From NCBI GenBank assembly GCA_029339195.1, contig JAPTJF010000202.1, positions 1 to 64,000 of the forward strand: a stretch of 64,000 nt of DNA. Reading direction: 5' to 3'. The translations under genes and the position numbers were made by a program. The notes beneath the pieces are model-generated. The model was not told the DNA's origin, ran no database searches, and saw nothing but the letters and a program-made list of their open reading frames with translations. Below are positions 54,876 to 64,000 of the stretch, piece after piece. The first letter of the stretch is position 1. Every line of letters begins with the position of its first letter. This DNA comes from Micractinium sp. NFX-FRZ. Its lineage: Eukaryota; Chlorophyta; Trebouxiophyceae; Chlorellales; Chlorellaceae.

Positions 54876-56671
54876 TCACACTGGGTTGCCGGTGTGGATC
54901 AGGTACTGCTGCACCAGCTGGCTCCCTCCCCCCCTCACAACAGCTATGCTGGCGCACAGCGGGAGGCCGATGGCGTCGGCAGCTGCCACTAGGCCGGAGA
55001 ACCAGGCCTGGACGGCAGGCAGGTCCTCTGGGGCGCCGCTGTTGACGAGGTCAATGGCCGCTGAATCTGCATGCCACACAAACCACATGAAGACGTCATT
55101 CACAGCAAAGGCGCGGTGATGATGGCGAGCGTCCTTTTGGGCAGCACACCCATCTACCCCTAGTCGTGGCAGCTTACAGCCACGACTGCAGTCTGACCAG
55201 TACTCAAGGCACACGCTTCTGGCCGGCCCAGCGCAGCCCACCAACCCGCCCGCACCCTCACATGCGTCGCCAGTGGCCTCCTTGTCGTCACACTGATCCT
55301 TCGCTTCCACAATCAGAACATGCACAGCCACTTGCGCCCGGCTGCCTCCCGCCTGAACGTCTGCAGCCAGCCGCTTGCCAGCCGCCTTTGCATCGCTGCA
55401 CACCAAGTGCACTAGCTCGCTGACCGCTGCTGCATCTGGCTTGACGGCCCCGGTGGCGTCTGCAGGGCTTGAGGCCCGTGTGGGGTCCAGGTGAGAGAGC
55501 AAATGAGGCGGGGAGGGGCCAATGAGCACTGGCCCATGATCGAGTGCTGGAGAATGCAGTGGGGCAGATGCGCACCCACACCCGGCACGCCCACCCCTCC
55601 AGAGGGCTCACCATACGCCGGTGACCTCTGCAGCTGCCAGTCCAGCTTCTCGGGCACATATTCCTTGCACCGCACCACCAGCCCAGTGTCGTACTGAACA
55701 GTAGTCGTCACAGCTGCATCGGGGGGCAGCTCTCCGACTGCAAGAAGGCAAAGGGGAGGCGAAGGGGCACGGCGGCGTGGGTTCTACCTGCCTAGGCGCC
55801 TGCATGCCCGCACCCCTCCACTTGCCGGCTCCCCAGCTGCGCAAGCTGCCACCTGCGAGAGGGAGGTGGCTGGGCTGGCAGCAGCCGTCTGGCTTGGCTG
55901 TGGGTCTCACCTGGGGCAAAGCTAGGCGGCGGGAGAGGCGTTCCTGCTGCTGTCTCCACTCCAGGGGGAGGTGGCAGCACTTGAGGGGGCGGGGGAGCTT
56001 CGACTGGAGGGGGCTCTGCCTCCGGTGGTGAGGGAAGGGTGGCAGGAGCTGGGGGGCCGCCGCTGTCAGCCGGGAGTGGAGGGGTCACAGTGGGTGACAA
56101 TGGAGGCGATGGGTGGTGCACCAGAGGAGGGAGAAGCTCAATGGTCGAGGGTAGAGGAACAGGCGCAGGGAGTGTGGGTGTGTCAGGAGCGGGAAGAGGA
56201 GCAGTGGGGACAGGAGGGGTGGGGACTGAAGGGGCAGGAGCGGGAGTGGCCACAGGTGGGCCGGGCGAAATGACGGTGGCTGTGGCAGTTGTGACAGCGG
56301 TCACGCTGGCAGCGGTCGTGGCGGCATGGTCGGGCGGCGGCAGGAGAGGCACTTGTGCCAGCCGGCGTGGCCCGAGGGTCTGCGGGGCAGCAGCGCACGT
56401 AGCAGGCTCGGAGGAGGACAACAACACGGGTGCATTCCCCTTGCAACGCATGCTGCAACGCATGCACCATCGTTCCACAGGCAGCCGGGCAGGGCGGCAG
56501 CGGAAGGCCGGCGGCGCGGCGGCACGGCAGCAAGGCTGGAGAGCGGCGGCAGCGGGGCAGGGCGGTAGCAATGTTTCGCACCTTGGGCACCACTCCGTCT
56601 GCTGCTGGACCCGCTGCTGCCAGACTCAGCACAATGCAAAGGAAGGCCAGCTCTTGCAGCCACCGAGTCAT
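54876..56671 (-). CDS. Gene C: secreted Pro-rich alpha-beta-gamma family protein
   Basis: ATG at 56671 gives a clean signal peptide (MTRWLQELAFLCIVLSLAAA). An upstream in-frame ATG near 56695 would add eight residues. Exon 2 starts TLGPRRLAQVPLLPPPD and runs through VTAVTTATATVIS into a Pro/Ala/Val stalk (56390-55912). Alpha (about 55741-55613): ELPPDAAVTTTVQ and VVRCKEYVPEKLDW. Beta (about 55464-55262): VCSDAKAAGKRL and AGGSRAQVAVHVL. Gamma (about 55064-54876): LPAVQAWFSGLVAAADAIG, LPLCASIAVV and YLIHTGNPV at the stop. Every module is bounded by phase-1 introns. RRLAQVP followed by the TVIS segment is also seen in gene D, so C and D look like the closest pair. Function unknown; extracellular location inferred from the signal peptide and stalk. 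Confidence 0.8.
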
Positions 56672-56844
56672 GGGGCATGTGCGATCGCCTTGCACGCGAC
56701 GTGCTTCCGTGTGCTACCCTCTCACGTCACTGACGCCTTGGATCCAAGGCCGTGACAACCTTGTCACCTTGGGGCGCGAACACGTCAGCAAAGGTAACCC
56801 ACTTGCCCTATCTTCTTTGACGACATTGCCATCACGTTCAAACA

Positions 56845-56849
56845 TTACA
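56845..56849 (-). terminator. TGTAA-type polyadenylation signal, gene D
   Basis: TGTAA on the minus strand 71 bases after the gene D stop, within the short gap before gene C. Confidence 0.45.
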
Positions 56850-56919
56850 CGTAGATAAGCAGAATATTTGCAAGGCCGGCGGAAGTGCGGCCATACACGC
56901 CTTATGTGTGTATGCCGTC

Positions 56920-58893
56920 TCAGATGGATCTGCCGGTGTGGATCTGGTACTGCTCCACCAGCTGGCTCCCCCCTCCCCTGACAATCGCTAGGCTGGCGCA
57001 GACCGGGGTCCCAACTCGGTCGGCGGCGGCCACCAGGCTCGAAAACCAGGCGTAGGAAGCCGGCAGGTCCTTTGGGCTTGGTGAAATGCTGACGTCGGCT
57101 GCAGCCGAATCTGCACATGACTCGTGTGGTCCAAGGGAAGGAGCAGCCGCGGCACGAGTTGAGAGGGGCAGGGACGCCCCAACTTACTGCAGTGCTGCTA
57201 GACGTGCAGTGTGTCAAGCTTGCATGCAGGCGGGCAGGCAGGCGGGCAGGCAGGCAGGGAACCAACACCAATCAATCAAGCACATGCACATCCCTCCCAG
57301 CCCACGCCGCCAGCTCACATGCGGTGCCCACCGCATCGGCACACCGAGAGTCCGCTTCTTGTAGCAGCGCATACACCGCCACCTCGGCCTGGCTGCCCCC
57401 CGCTTGGACGTCTGAGGCAATCTGCTTGCCTGCCGCCTCAGGGTCGCTGCACACTTGCTCTGCCAGCACACTGACGGCAGCCGGGTCCGGCTTGGCTGAG
57501 CCAGAGGCATCTGCGCAGGGAGAAGGAGGGGAAGGTGGGGTGCAGGCGGGTGGTGCTCTGGGGGACACTGAGGAATGGCAGGGTGGTCCGCCAGCGGCAG
57601 GCTGCAGCATCTGTAGGTCCCTGGCTAAGCTCTGGTGCAGGCGCATGGGTGAGGGTCTCTGCAAGCCGGTTCAAAGCCGGCCCACTCTGGATCCGTATGT
57701 TAGGCTCGGGGTGCACAGCCCAACCTGAGCAGTCCCCAGCTGCAACCCCACAGGTCTGCCCAGCTTTCCCGAGATGCGCACACAGGCTCGCCCTCGACAG
57801 CTGCCCAGTCTGGGCCACAGGGGGGCCTCCAGCTTGCCACAATGTATGAATGCAACCCTCGGGAGCAGGCTGCAGCTCACCATACGACTGTGAGCTCCGC
57901 ACCTCCCAGTCCAGCTTCACGGGCACGTACTCCTTGCAGCTCACAACCAGCCCGGGGTCAAACCGCAGGCTGGCAGTCACCGCTGCATCGGAAGGCAGGT
58001 CTGCAGGAGCAGCAGGGAGGGGAGGCAGGGAGAGGGTGGCAGGGTGGGCCAGGGAGTCGGTACAAAGCTCACAACCGTGCAGAACGGTGGCAGGCATTTG
58101 GAGGCACCAGGAGGCAGCTCCTCGCCTGAGACAAGGGTGGGGGAAGGCGAGGAGGCACGCTATCGAGAGTGCAAGTGAACCATGGCTCAAGGAGGCACAG
58201 GTCTGCCCGTGGCGCCTGCCCTGCCCCCCGCTGCATGCTGCTGCGCAACAGACGCTCGCTCCACCCATCCCATTACACGGAAGGCAACTGCTGGCTGCAA
58301 TGGCCAACACAGATTGCACACCTGTAGGGAACTCAGGCGTGGGGGCATCTGAGGACAATGTTTGGGGAGGTGACGATGCTGCGTCCGAAGGGGGCGCCTT
58401 CTGGCTGTCGGCTTCCGCCGGCGACGGCGGGGGACTGTCGCGAGGGGTCCTGGATGGGCGGAGCGGGGGCAGCAGCTCCACCACACCGGCTGGGGCAGCG
58501 GGTGAGATCACTGTGTCGGTGGGTGTGGTGACGGCTGTAACACCTGGGGGTGCGGGCACTTGCGCCAGTCGCCGTACGCGGGCCTGCGTGGGCGGTGCAG
58601 TGGGGGCATGGCCAGTGCACTGGGCTCTTTGCCAAGGGTATGCACCGCCAAACTGTGCCCTGGCAACAGGCAAGAAGCCCTGGCTGGCTGGGTAAAGCTG
58701 CATGCGTCTGCAGCCAGCTCTCTAGACGGCGGCACCCCCGCAGCGGCGGCACTCGCTACCGGCGGCACACACAGTGCGCCGGCAGGCTCACCTTGGGTCC
58801 CTCGCCCTTGGCAGCTGGCCCTGCTGCTGCCATTGCTGCTGCCAAGGTCAGCGCAATGCACGACCAGGCGAGCGCTTGCAGTGCCCGAGCCAT
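56920..58893 (-). CDS. Gene D: secreted Pro-rich alpha-beta-gamma family protein
   Basis: ATG at 58893 begins MARALQALAWSCIALTLAAA, a signal peptide, with a donor after GEGPK. Exon 2 starts ARVRRLAQVPAPPGV, then VTAVTTPTDTVIS and a stalk shorter than in genes B and C (58590 to about 58320). Alpha (58003-57886): DLPSDAAVTASLRF and VVSCKEYVPVKLDW. Beta (57511-57316): VCSDPEAAGKQI and AGGSQAEVAVYALL, then RCADAVGTA. Gamma (57112-56920): DLPASYAWFSSLVAAADRVG, TPVCASLAIV and YQIHTGRSI at the stop. Module borders are phase 1. The short gap to gene C (about 250 bases) is typical of the array. This member gives the clearest family consensus. Confidence 0.82.
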
Positions 58894-59231
58894 GGGGCGC
58901 GCACGCGGTGAGTTCGCACACACAAGAGCTGCCTCCGGCTAGTGCATCTCACCACAGGAGACGCCTCAGGGAGGCCGGTCAGGCTGAGGGCGGTGGGCGC
59001 GACAGCACGGAACACGTCAGCAGAAGGCTGCCTGGAACGTTGGCCGCCTCTTGCCCCTGCCTACTGGGGGGCATGCGGCACACGTTGCATCCTTGCTCAC
59101 AGATCCCACAAACATGAAAGTAAGAGGCATATAAAGGAAGGAAAATGTGTACAGCTGCAAAGGGGTGGGCCTTGGCGAGCAGGCCGGGTGGCATGCTGTT
59201 GCGGCCTCCTGCCTGCCGCCTCTCCTATTGC
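58894..59231. promoter_or_regulatory. Spacer between genes D and E
   Basis: Contains the gene D promoter at its left and the gene E 3' end at its right. No TGTAA or TATA element was found. Confidence 0.35.
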
Positions 59232-60944
59232 TCAGAGCTCCGTGCCAGTGTGGTATTGAAACTGGTCAAGGCGGCTGCCTGATCCGTCCACTACTGCAAT
59301 CGTGATGCACAGGGGGACGCCGGCCGCATTGCCCGCTGCAACCATTGACTGGAAGAATGCTTTGGTGGCCTCCAAGTCCGCAGTGCGCCCGCTGTTGACG
59401 TCATTCACCGCCGCGAGATCTACAGAGCGGGTTGTGAGAGGTTCAACCGCCTTGTTGGCGACAGGGGCAATCAAATGGGCCGCAACGGAGGCACGCGAGC
59501 TGGGAACTGCAGCGGGCAGGGAGTGGGCAGGCATGGGGCAGGCATGTCCCCCAGGCAGCGCAGCCCTCCCACACTCACAGGCCTCACTGCCGCACACACA
59601 GGCATCCGCGGCACTCACAGGCAGTTTGTGTGGCTTTGGCGAATGGGCACTTTGGTCCAGCAAACAGCGCTGCCACTGCCACCTCGGCCTGCGAGCCTCC
59701 CCCTTGGATGGCGCTCTTGATCTGCTGCCCTGCAGCCTCTGCATCGCTGCAGATCTTCTCGCCCAGCGATGCCACCGCCCCGGCATCCGGCTTGGTGGTG
59801 CCGGCGGCATCTGCAGAAGAGCAGAGGGGAGACAGGAGGGGGAGAAGGTGAGGTGAAGGCTCTGGGCAAGTCTGCCGCTCAGGTCCGCCCCGCTCGTGTG
59901 AATGGGGTCGACTTGGGGATTCTGCGCCAAACCGCCGTGTTCCCTGGCGCGGCCGCTCAGGGCACATGCTGCAGCCAGCACCCCCATTGCTTGTGCCCCC
60001 CTTGCGCTGCCCCAAGCACCCACTGCCATCCCAGCCCTCACACCCAGGCGCCTCTCTGCTCACCGTACTGTATGGAGGCCTCCTTGAAATCTTTGATGGA
60101 TGAATCGTAGTCCTTGCACTTGACCACAATGTCGCCAATCTGAATCACCGTCTTCACGCTGGCATCAGAGGGGTACCCGCCTGCGGCGAAAACACACCCA
60201 GTGGGACGCCCGGCAAGGCAGGCAGGGGCAGGCAACAGTGAGCTTGCTGCAGGCCACATGGGGGTCATGGGCGGGGTGAGCAGCGCTGCCGGCTGGTGGC
60301 TGTTTGAACACACCTGGTGCGGGCGGGGAGGGCGAAGGGCTGGGCGTGGGCGGGCTGGAGCTTGGGCTTGGACTGGGAGAGGATGGGGCTGGGCTGGGGC
60401 TGGGGCTGGGCGGTATGCCAGGCACCGGCGCTCCTGCCGGCACGACCACGACTGCGTGGAGGGAGACCGGGGCAGCAAGCTCGGGGGTAAGGGTGGAGCA
60501 GGCAACCCTGCCCGCAAGCAGGAAAAGCCAAGCAAGTCTGCTTGCCGGCAGATGAGGCCTGACTGCTCACAACACAGGCTGCTCGCCTGTTGTTGTGGTG
60601 GTGGTAATGACCGCGGCGCCTGGCGGCACCGGAGGCGTGCCCGGAGGCAGCGGCACCGGCGACTGGGCAAGCCTGCGGCCGGCCCTCCAGTCCTGCAGGG
60701 TGGCGTAAGATATTGTTGCACAACAGAAGCTTTGCGCGAGAAATCAGTGGATACAGGGAGGCGCAGCACGATGGGCGGCGGGCCGGGGGCAGGCGGCTGC
60801 CAGCGGCAGCGGCAGCGGCAGCGGCAGCGGCAGCAAGGTGCCTCCTCGCCTTCTTCCTACCTCGTAACCAGAAATCGCTGATGCTGCTGCCGCCGCTCCC
60901 AGGAGAAGCAGGCAGGCGGACGCCAAAGTCAGGGATAGCGCCAT
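59232..60944 (-). CDS. Gene E: secreted Ser/Pro-rich alpha-beta-gamma family protein
   Basis: ATG at 60944 gives MALSLTLASACLLLLGAAAA, a signal peptide. Exon 2 has GRRLAQSPVPLPPGTPPVPP and VITTTTTG (about 60700-60590). A further exon is a Ser-Pro dipeptide stalk of the (SP)n type, SPSPSPAPSSPSPSPSSSP (about 60450-60320), typical of algal hydroxyproline-rich glycoproteins. Alpha (about 60180-60066): YPSDASVKTVIQIGD and VVKCKDYDSS. Beta (about 59812-59628): ICSDAEAAGQQI and GGGSQAEVAVAALF. Gamma (59420-59232): LEATKAFFQSMVAAGNAAG, VPLCITIAVVDGSGSRLD and QYHTGTEL at the stop. Module borders are phase 1. The stalk differs in composition from genes B-D while the modules are kept. Confidence 0.8.
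60796..60836. repeat. Hexanucleotide repeat (agcggc)n in gene E intron 1
   Basis: About six or seven copies of agcggc, starting near the signal-peptide exon donor. Non-coding in the spliced gene. Confidence 0.7.
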
Positions 60945-61579
60945 CAAACCAAGCAGGCTCCGCGAGGAAGGCGGTCAAGCAGGCATGAGTTTGCAAGACC
61001 GCCCCAGGCAGCAGGATGCGGCAGCAAGCGCTGGGGGGAGTGGGCCGTGCGCGCCCAGCCCTGGGAGGGTTCTTGGTCGGAGCGAAGGCACGTCGTCGGT
61101 GGCTTGCTGAGGTCCCGGAGCAGCCAAATGGACTAGAACTGAGACGTTGAATACTTACGCGGCTCCTGCAGGAAATTGGGCAACCCACCGCAGCATGGCT
61201 CCGCACTCGCGGCACTCGCGTCATTGCGAAGTGGCGCCTGGCTGGGAACGCAAGGGTCTGTGCAGCCACCAATCAGGATTCCATGTCCCGCTCTCCCTGC
61301 TCATTGATTTACTGACCGCCAGACACGATATATACATGCACATTTTGATGTATCAAGCTTGGAATAACCATGCAGGCTTGCATGCAGGAAGGCGCCAGGT
61401 GGGGCGGTGCGCTGTGGGCAGTGGAGTCATGTGGCGTTAGTGGATCCACAGGTCCAAACCGACTTGGCCGCATGCCACAAGAGGGAGGTCAAGCCTTCCC
61501 ATTCAGATTTTTTTGCTTTTGATGATGGACCTCTGCACATTGCACCCTTCTTCTGCTGCATTGCTGTGCCTGGCTGCCC

Positions 61580-64000
61580 TCAGCCAGTGTGGTACAGGCG
61601 CTCCTCAATGACAGTGTAGTCACTCTCATCAACCAGAGCAACGGTGGCACATACCTGTGGGGGCAGGGCACAAGGCAGGAAGCAATGCAGGCGGTCGGAA
61701 GTTGGTTGCCTGCCAAAACACATTCTGAACCGTCACGTGCCTCCCTTTTCTGGGCAACTGTTCCTGTCCATTGTTTTTTGTGCAATCCAAACCGGAGTGC
61801 CCCCGGAAGCGCTCCCTCTGTCTCGCCCTCCCACCCTCCCTCCCTCCCCGGGCCGAGGCATGGCCTCACCGGGATACCGACGCGATCTGCAGCCGCCACG
61901 AAGTTGGCCATCCAAGACTGGGTGCCCTCCCAGTCAGCTGGGTCGCCTGAACTTGGAAGGGGTGAGTAACAGTGCCGCGGTAAGCGACTGCAGCCCCGCC
62001 GTTGCCACCAGTTTCCCCCCATGTGTGGAGGCAAGCGGACAGATGATGTGCACAGCAGCGGTGTGGCGGACAGGGTGAGCTGCCTGGCTGCAGGCTGTGA
62101 CAGAAGCTGTGTGGAGGAGCTCTGCTGTCACAGAGGCACCGCTGCTGCATGCTAGTGGCCATCCCAGAGGCAGTGCCGCTTCTCACCCGTGTTCACAGCA
62201 TCTCCCGGGTGGCGCATTGCACAGGGGGAGAGGAGCCCATCAAGTGTGTGTATCAGTAGACATGAAAAGGCTGGGCCTCCCAGAGAGTGCAGAGCAGTCA
62301 GCCGCACCCACTGTAGGTGTACAGCAAGCCGCGCCAACCGAAGCCCCAACCCTGGCCAGGCATGACCCTGCACCCTGAGCTACAGGCAGGCCTCCTGCCC
62401 GGCTCACCGATGGCATACTGCCGACAGCCGGTCCGTGAAGCAGCAAAAGGGAAGGTTGGGGCAGTGAGTGGGCGAGTGCGCACTTCTGAGCAAGCAGGCA
62501 CCAGCTGCTGGTCTGCATGCCAGCCCTCGTGCAGGCGGAGCACACACTGGCTCCCACAAAATGCAGCGCCGTGTGCCACACGGCTAGCAGGCATCACCCT
62601 CTCAACCTTCCACCCAACACCACGGCCAGTGCTGACTCAGCCGGGCGCTGTCAGACAGCCCCTCGCCCTAGCTCTCCACCTGGTAAGTGTCGCTGGTTGC
62701 ATATTCGTCCGGGCAATCCTGCAGGGGATGGCCGGCAGGCGGCATGGTAGGTGCAGAGCACAACAGGGGGCAGACAGACTTCCCCTGCTGCGCCTGCTGT
62801 GCCTGCTGTGCTTCTCCTACAGGAGCACAACAGCAGGAGGGGAGGCGGGCAGGCACGCTGGCGGCATCCGACAGATGCACACACATGCTCACTTGACCAT
62901 GCCAAAACCTCGTGGCAGCAACTCGTCCCCACTTGCTGCCCCACGCACCGCATTGAAGAGGGCATACACCCACGCCTCGGCCTGCTGCCCCCCTGCCTCG
63001 ACTGCTTGCACCAACTTCTTGCCGGCAGCCCTGGGGCTGTCACACATCTGTGAGGCAATATCGGATGCCTGCCCGACCTCGGGCACCTCGCTGCCTTTGG
63101 CGGCTGCAGGAGGATTGGGGAGCACCGGGGAGAGAAAGGGGGCGGCCCCCATGAGGGGCAGTGCAGGCAAGGCATAGCAGGCACTGGCAGACAGTGGGGC
63201 AAGCAGTGCACGCTAGTTGTATCAGGGATGCTTACTAGTACTAGCTCCTGCGGGTGTCAGCAAGTGGGCCGGCGCAAGCCATGCTGCCCTGCCGCAGCAG
63301 CGCCACCCCAGGGTCCTGTCCCTCCCTCCACCACCTCTTAATCTCTCTAATGCGCCCCTCCCCCCGCCCCTGTGCTCACCATACTCCTGGCTGATATCTG
63401 TGGCCCAGCCGGTGGCATCCTCCCACACGTCACAGGTCACCGAACCTTCACCCGTGCTGCAGGGGGCAGGGGGCAGGGGTGGCGGTGAGCAACGCACGAG
63501 CGGCAGCGGTGTGCAGTGCCAGACAAATGGGCAGAGCGGCAGGCAGCACGGCCAACGTGTGAAGCGCTGGGAGGGCACACACAGGCGTCCTCCCCAGAGT
63601 GCCAGCGCCCTAGCAAGCAGCCGCCTTGCCTGATGGTGGTGTACACGCCTGCAGTTGAGGGCAGGCTACCTGCAGAGGGGCCACAATATGGGGGGACAGT
63701 TGGTTGGTGACTTACCTTGGAGCCTGGCGGAAGAGCTCGACAGGAGCAAAGAGCAGAGCACCGCCGCTAGCAGATCCCCCACCACCAGCGGTGGCACATG
63801 AACAACCGTTTAGCAGCTGGCAGGGAGGCGTGCAGCCTGTGCCGACCTGCAGCCTCAGCTGCGGAGGGCGAGGGTGAGGGCTGCGTTTGGGCAGGGGGCG
63901 AGGGCGCCGGCTGCGGGCTGGCAGGGGGTGAGAGAGGTGCCTCGGCGCCGGGAGGGAGTGTGGGCAGTGGCTTCACATCAAAAGAAGGCACCGGCGACGT
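61580..64000 (-). CDS. Gene F: alpha-beta-gamma family protein, 5' end beyond the window
   Basis: The 5' end is outside the window: the frame is open to 64000 (VPSFDVKPLPTLPPGAEAP), so signal peptide and start are missing. Next comes a Pro/Ser stalk, PPASPQPAPSPPAQTQPSPS (about 63940-63850). Alpha: SLPSTAGVYTTI (about 63670-63630), then after a GC-AG intron (63629-63457) STGEGSVTCDVWEDATGW to SQEYG (63456 to about 63380). Beta (about 63105-62900): MCDSPRAAGKKL and AGGQQAEAWVYALF. Gamma is split by an intron: WMANFVAAADRVGIP (about 61945-61872), then VCATVALVDESDYTVIEERL and YHTG with TGA at 61580-61582. The protein thus ends directly at the HTG motif. Between gamma and beta (about 61970-62890) lies a long intron with no recognisable exon. 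It is the most diverged single-set member of the array. Confidence 0.72.

Noticed and set aside
1..64000. tRNA, rRNA or organelle origin
   Set aside because: No tRNA-like T-loop consensus or rRNA segment was noticed on reading. GC content and spliceosomal introns exclude a plastid or mitochondrial source.

Overview
This window looks like nuclear DNA of a coccoid green microalga, most likely a Trebouxiophyte of the Chlorella type. The evidence is very high GC, genes cut into many short exons by GT-AG and some GC-AG introns, long Ala/Gln/Ser low-complexity tracts, TGTAA polyadenylation-type signals after several stop codons, and eukaryotic proteins such as a Gemin3-like helicase, a NIT1-type amidase and SYLF-domain proteins. 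Species is not determined. I built exon structures by hand from splice consensus, reading phase and protein similarity, so gene ends are good where stated and internal junctions are approximate.

Layout. 0.8-4.5 kb (minus): a secreted protein made of three consecutive copies of an undescribed three-module unit, called alpha-beta-gamma here. 5.3-11.9 kb (minus): a secreted GH5 endo-beta-mannanase joined to an EGF-like domain and a Cys-rich tail. 12.3-14.6 kb (minus): a NIT1-type deaminated glutathione amidase. 15.5-21.7 kb (minus): a DDX20/Gemin3-like DEAD-box helicase with a huge low-complexity tail, divergent from a small conserved membrane protein at 21.9-23.5 kb (plus). 24.2-30.0 kb (plus): a secreted right-handed beta-helix (pectin-lyase fold) protein. 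30.7-36.8 kb (minus): two tandem SYLF-domain lipid-binding proteins, the second preceded by a GT repeat and a 52-base G run.

37.0-43.4 kb is a mobile-element zone: a cut-off recombinase-like ORF, then a 5.1 kb element with ~575 bp near-identical terminal inverted repeats enclosing a dead LINE-type reverse transcriptase that carries a PHD finger. 43.8-45.7 kb (plus): a Golgi-type sulfotransferase. 46.0-51.9 kb (plus): a membrane-anchored, Ala-rich coiled-coil protein.

52.3 kb to the window end (minus) is a head-to-tail array of five genes (B-F) with the alpha-beta-gamma modules behind a signal peptide and Pro-rich stalk. With gene A this gives six family genes and eight complete module sets in one window, at its two ends. 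Module exons sit between phase-1 introns, so they can be duplicated or shuffled without breaking the frame. I think this family is the most novel biology here. The wall-related theme (mannanase, beta-helix protein, Pro-rich secreted proteins, sulfotransferase) suggests extracellular matrix building or remodelling, but that is inference. A second theme is that introns in several genes carry decayed copies of the neighbouring exon edge, splice site included.
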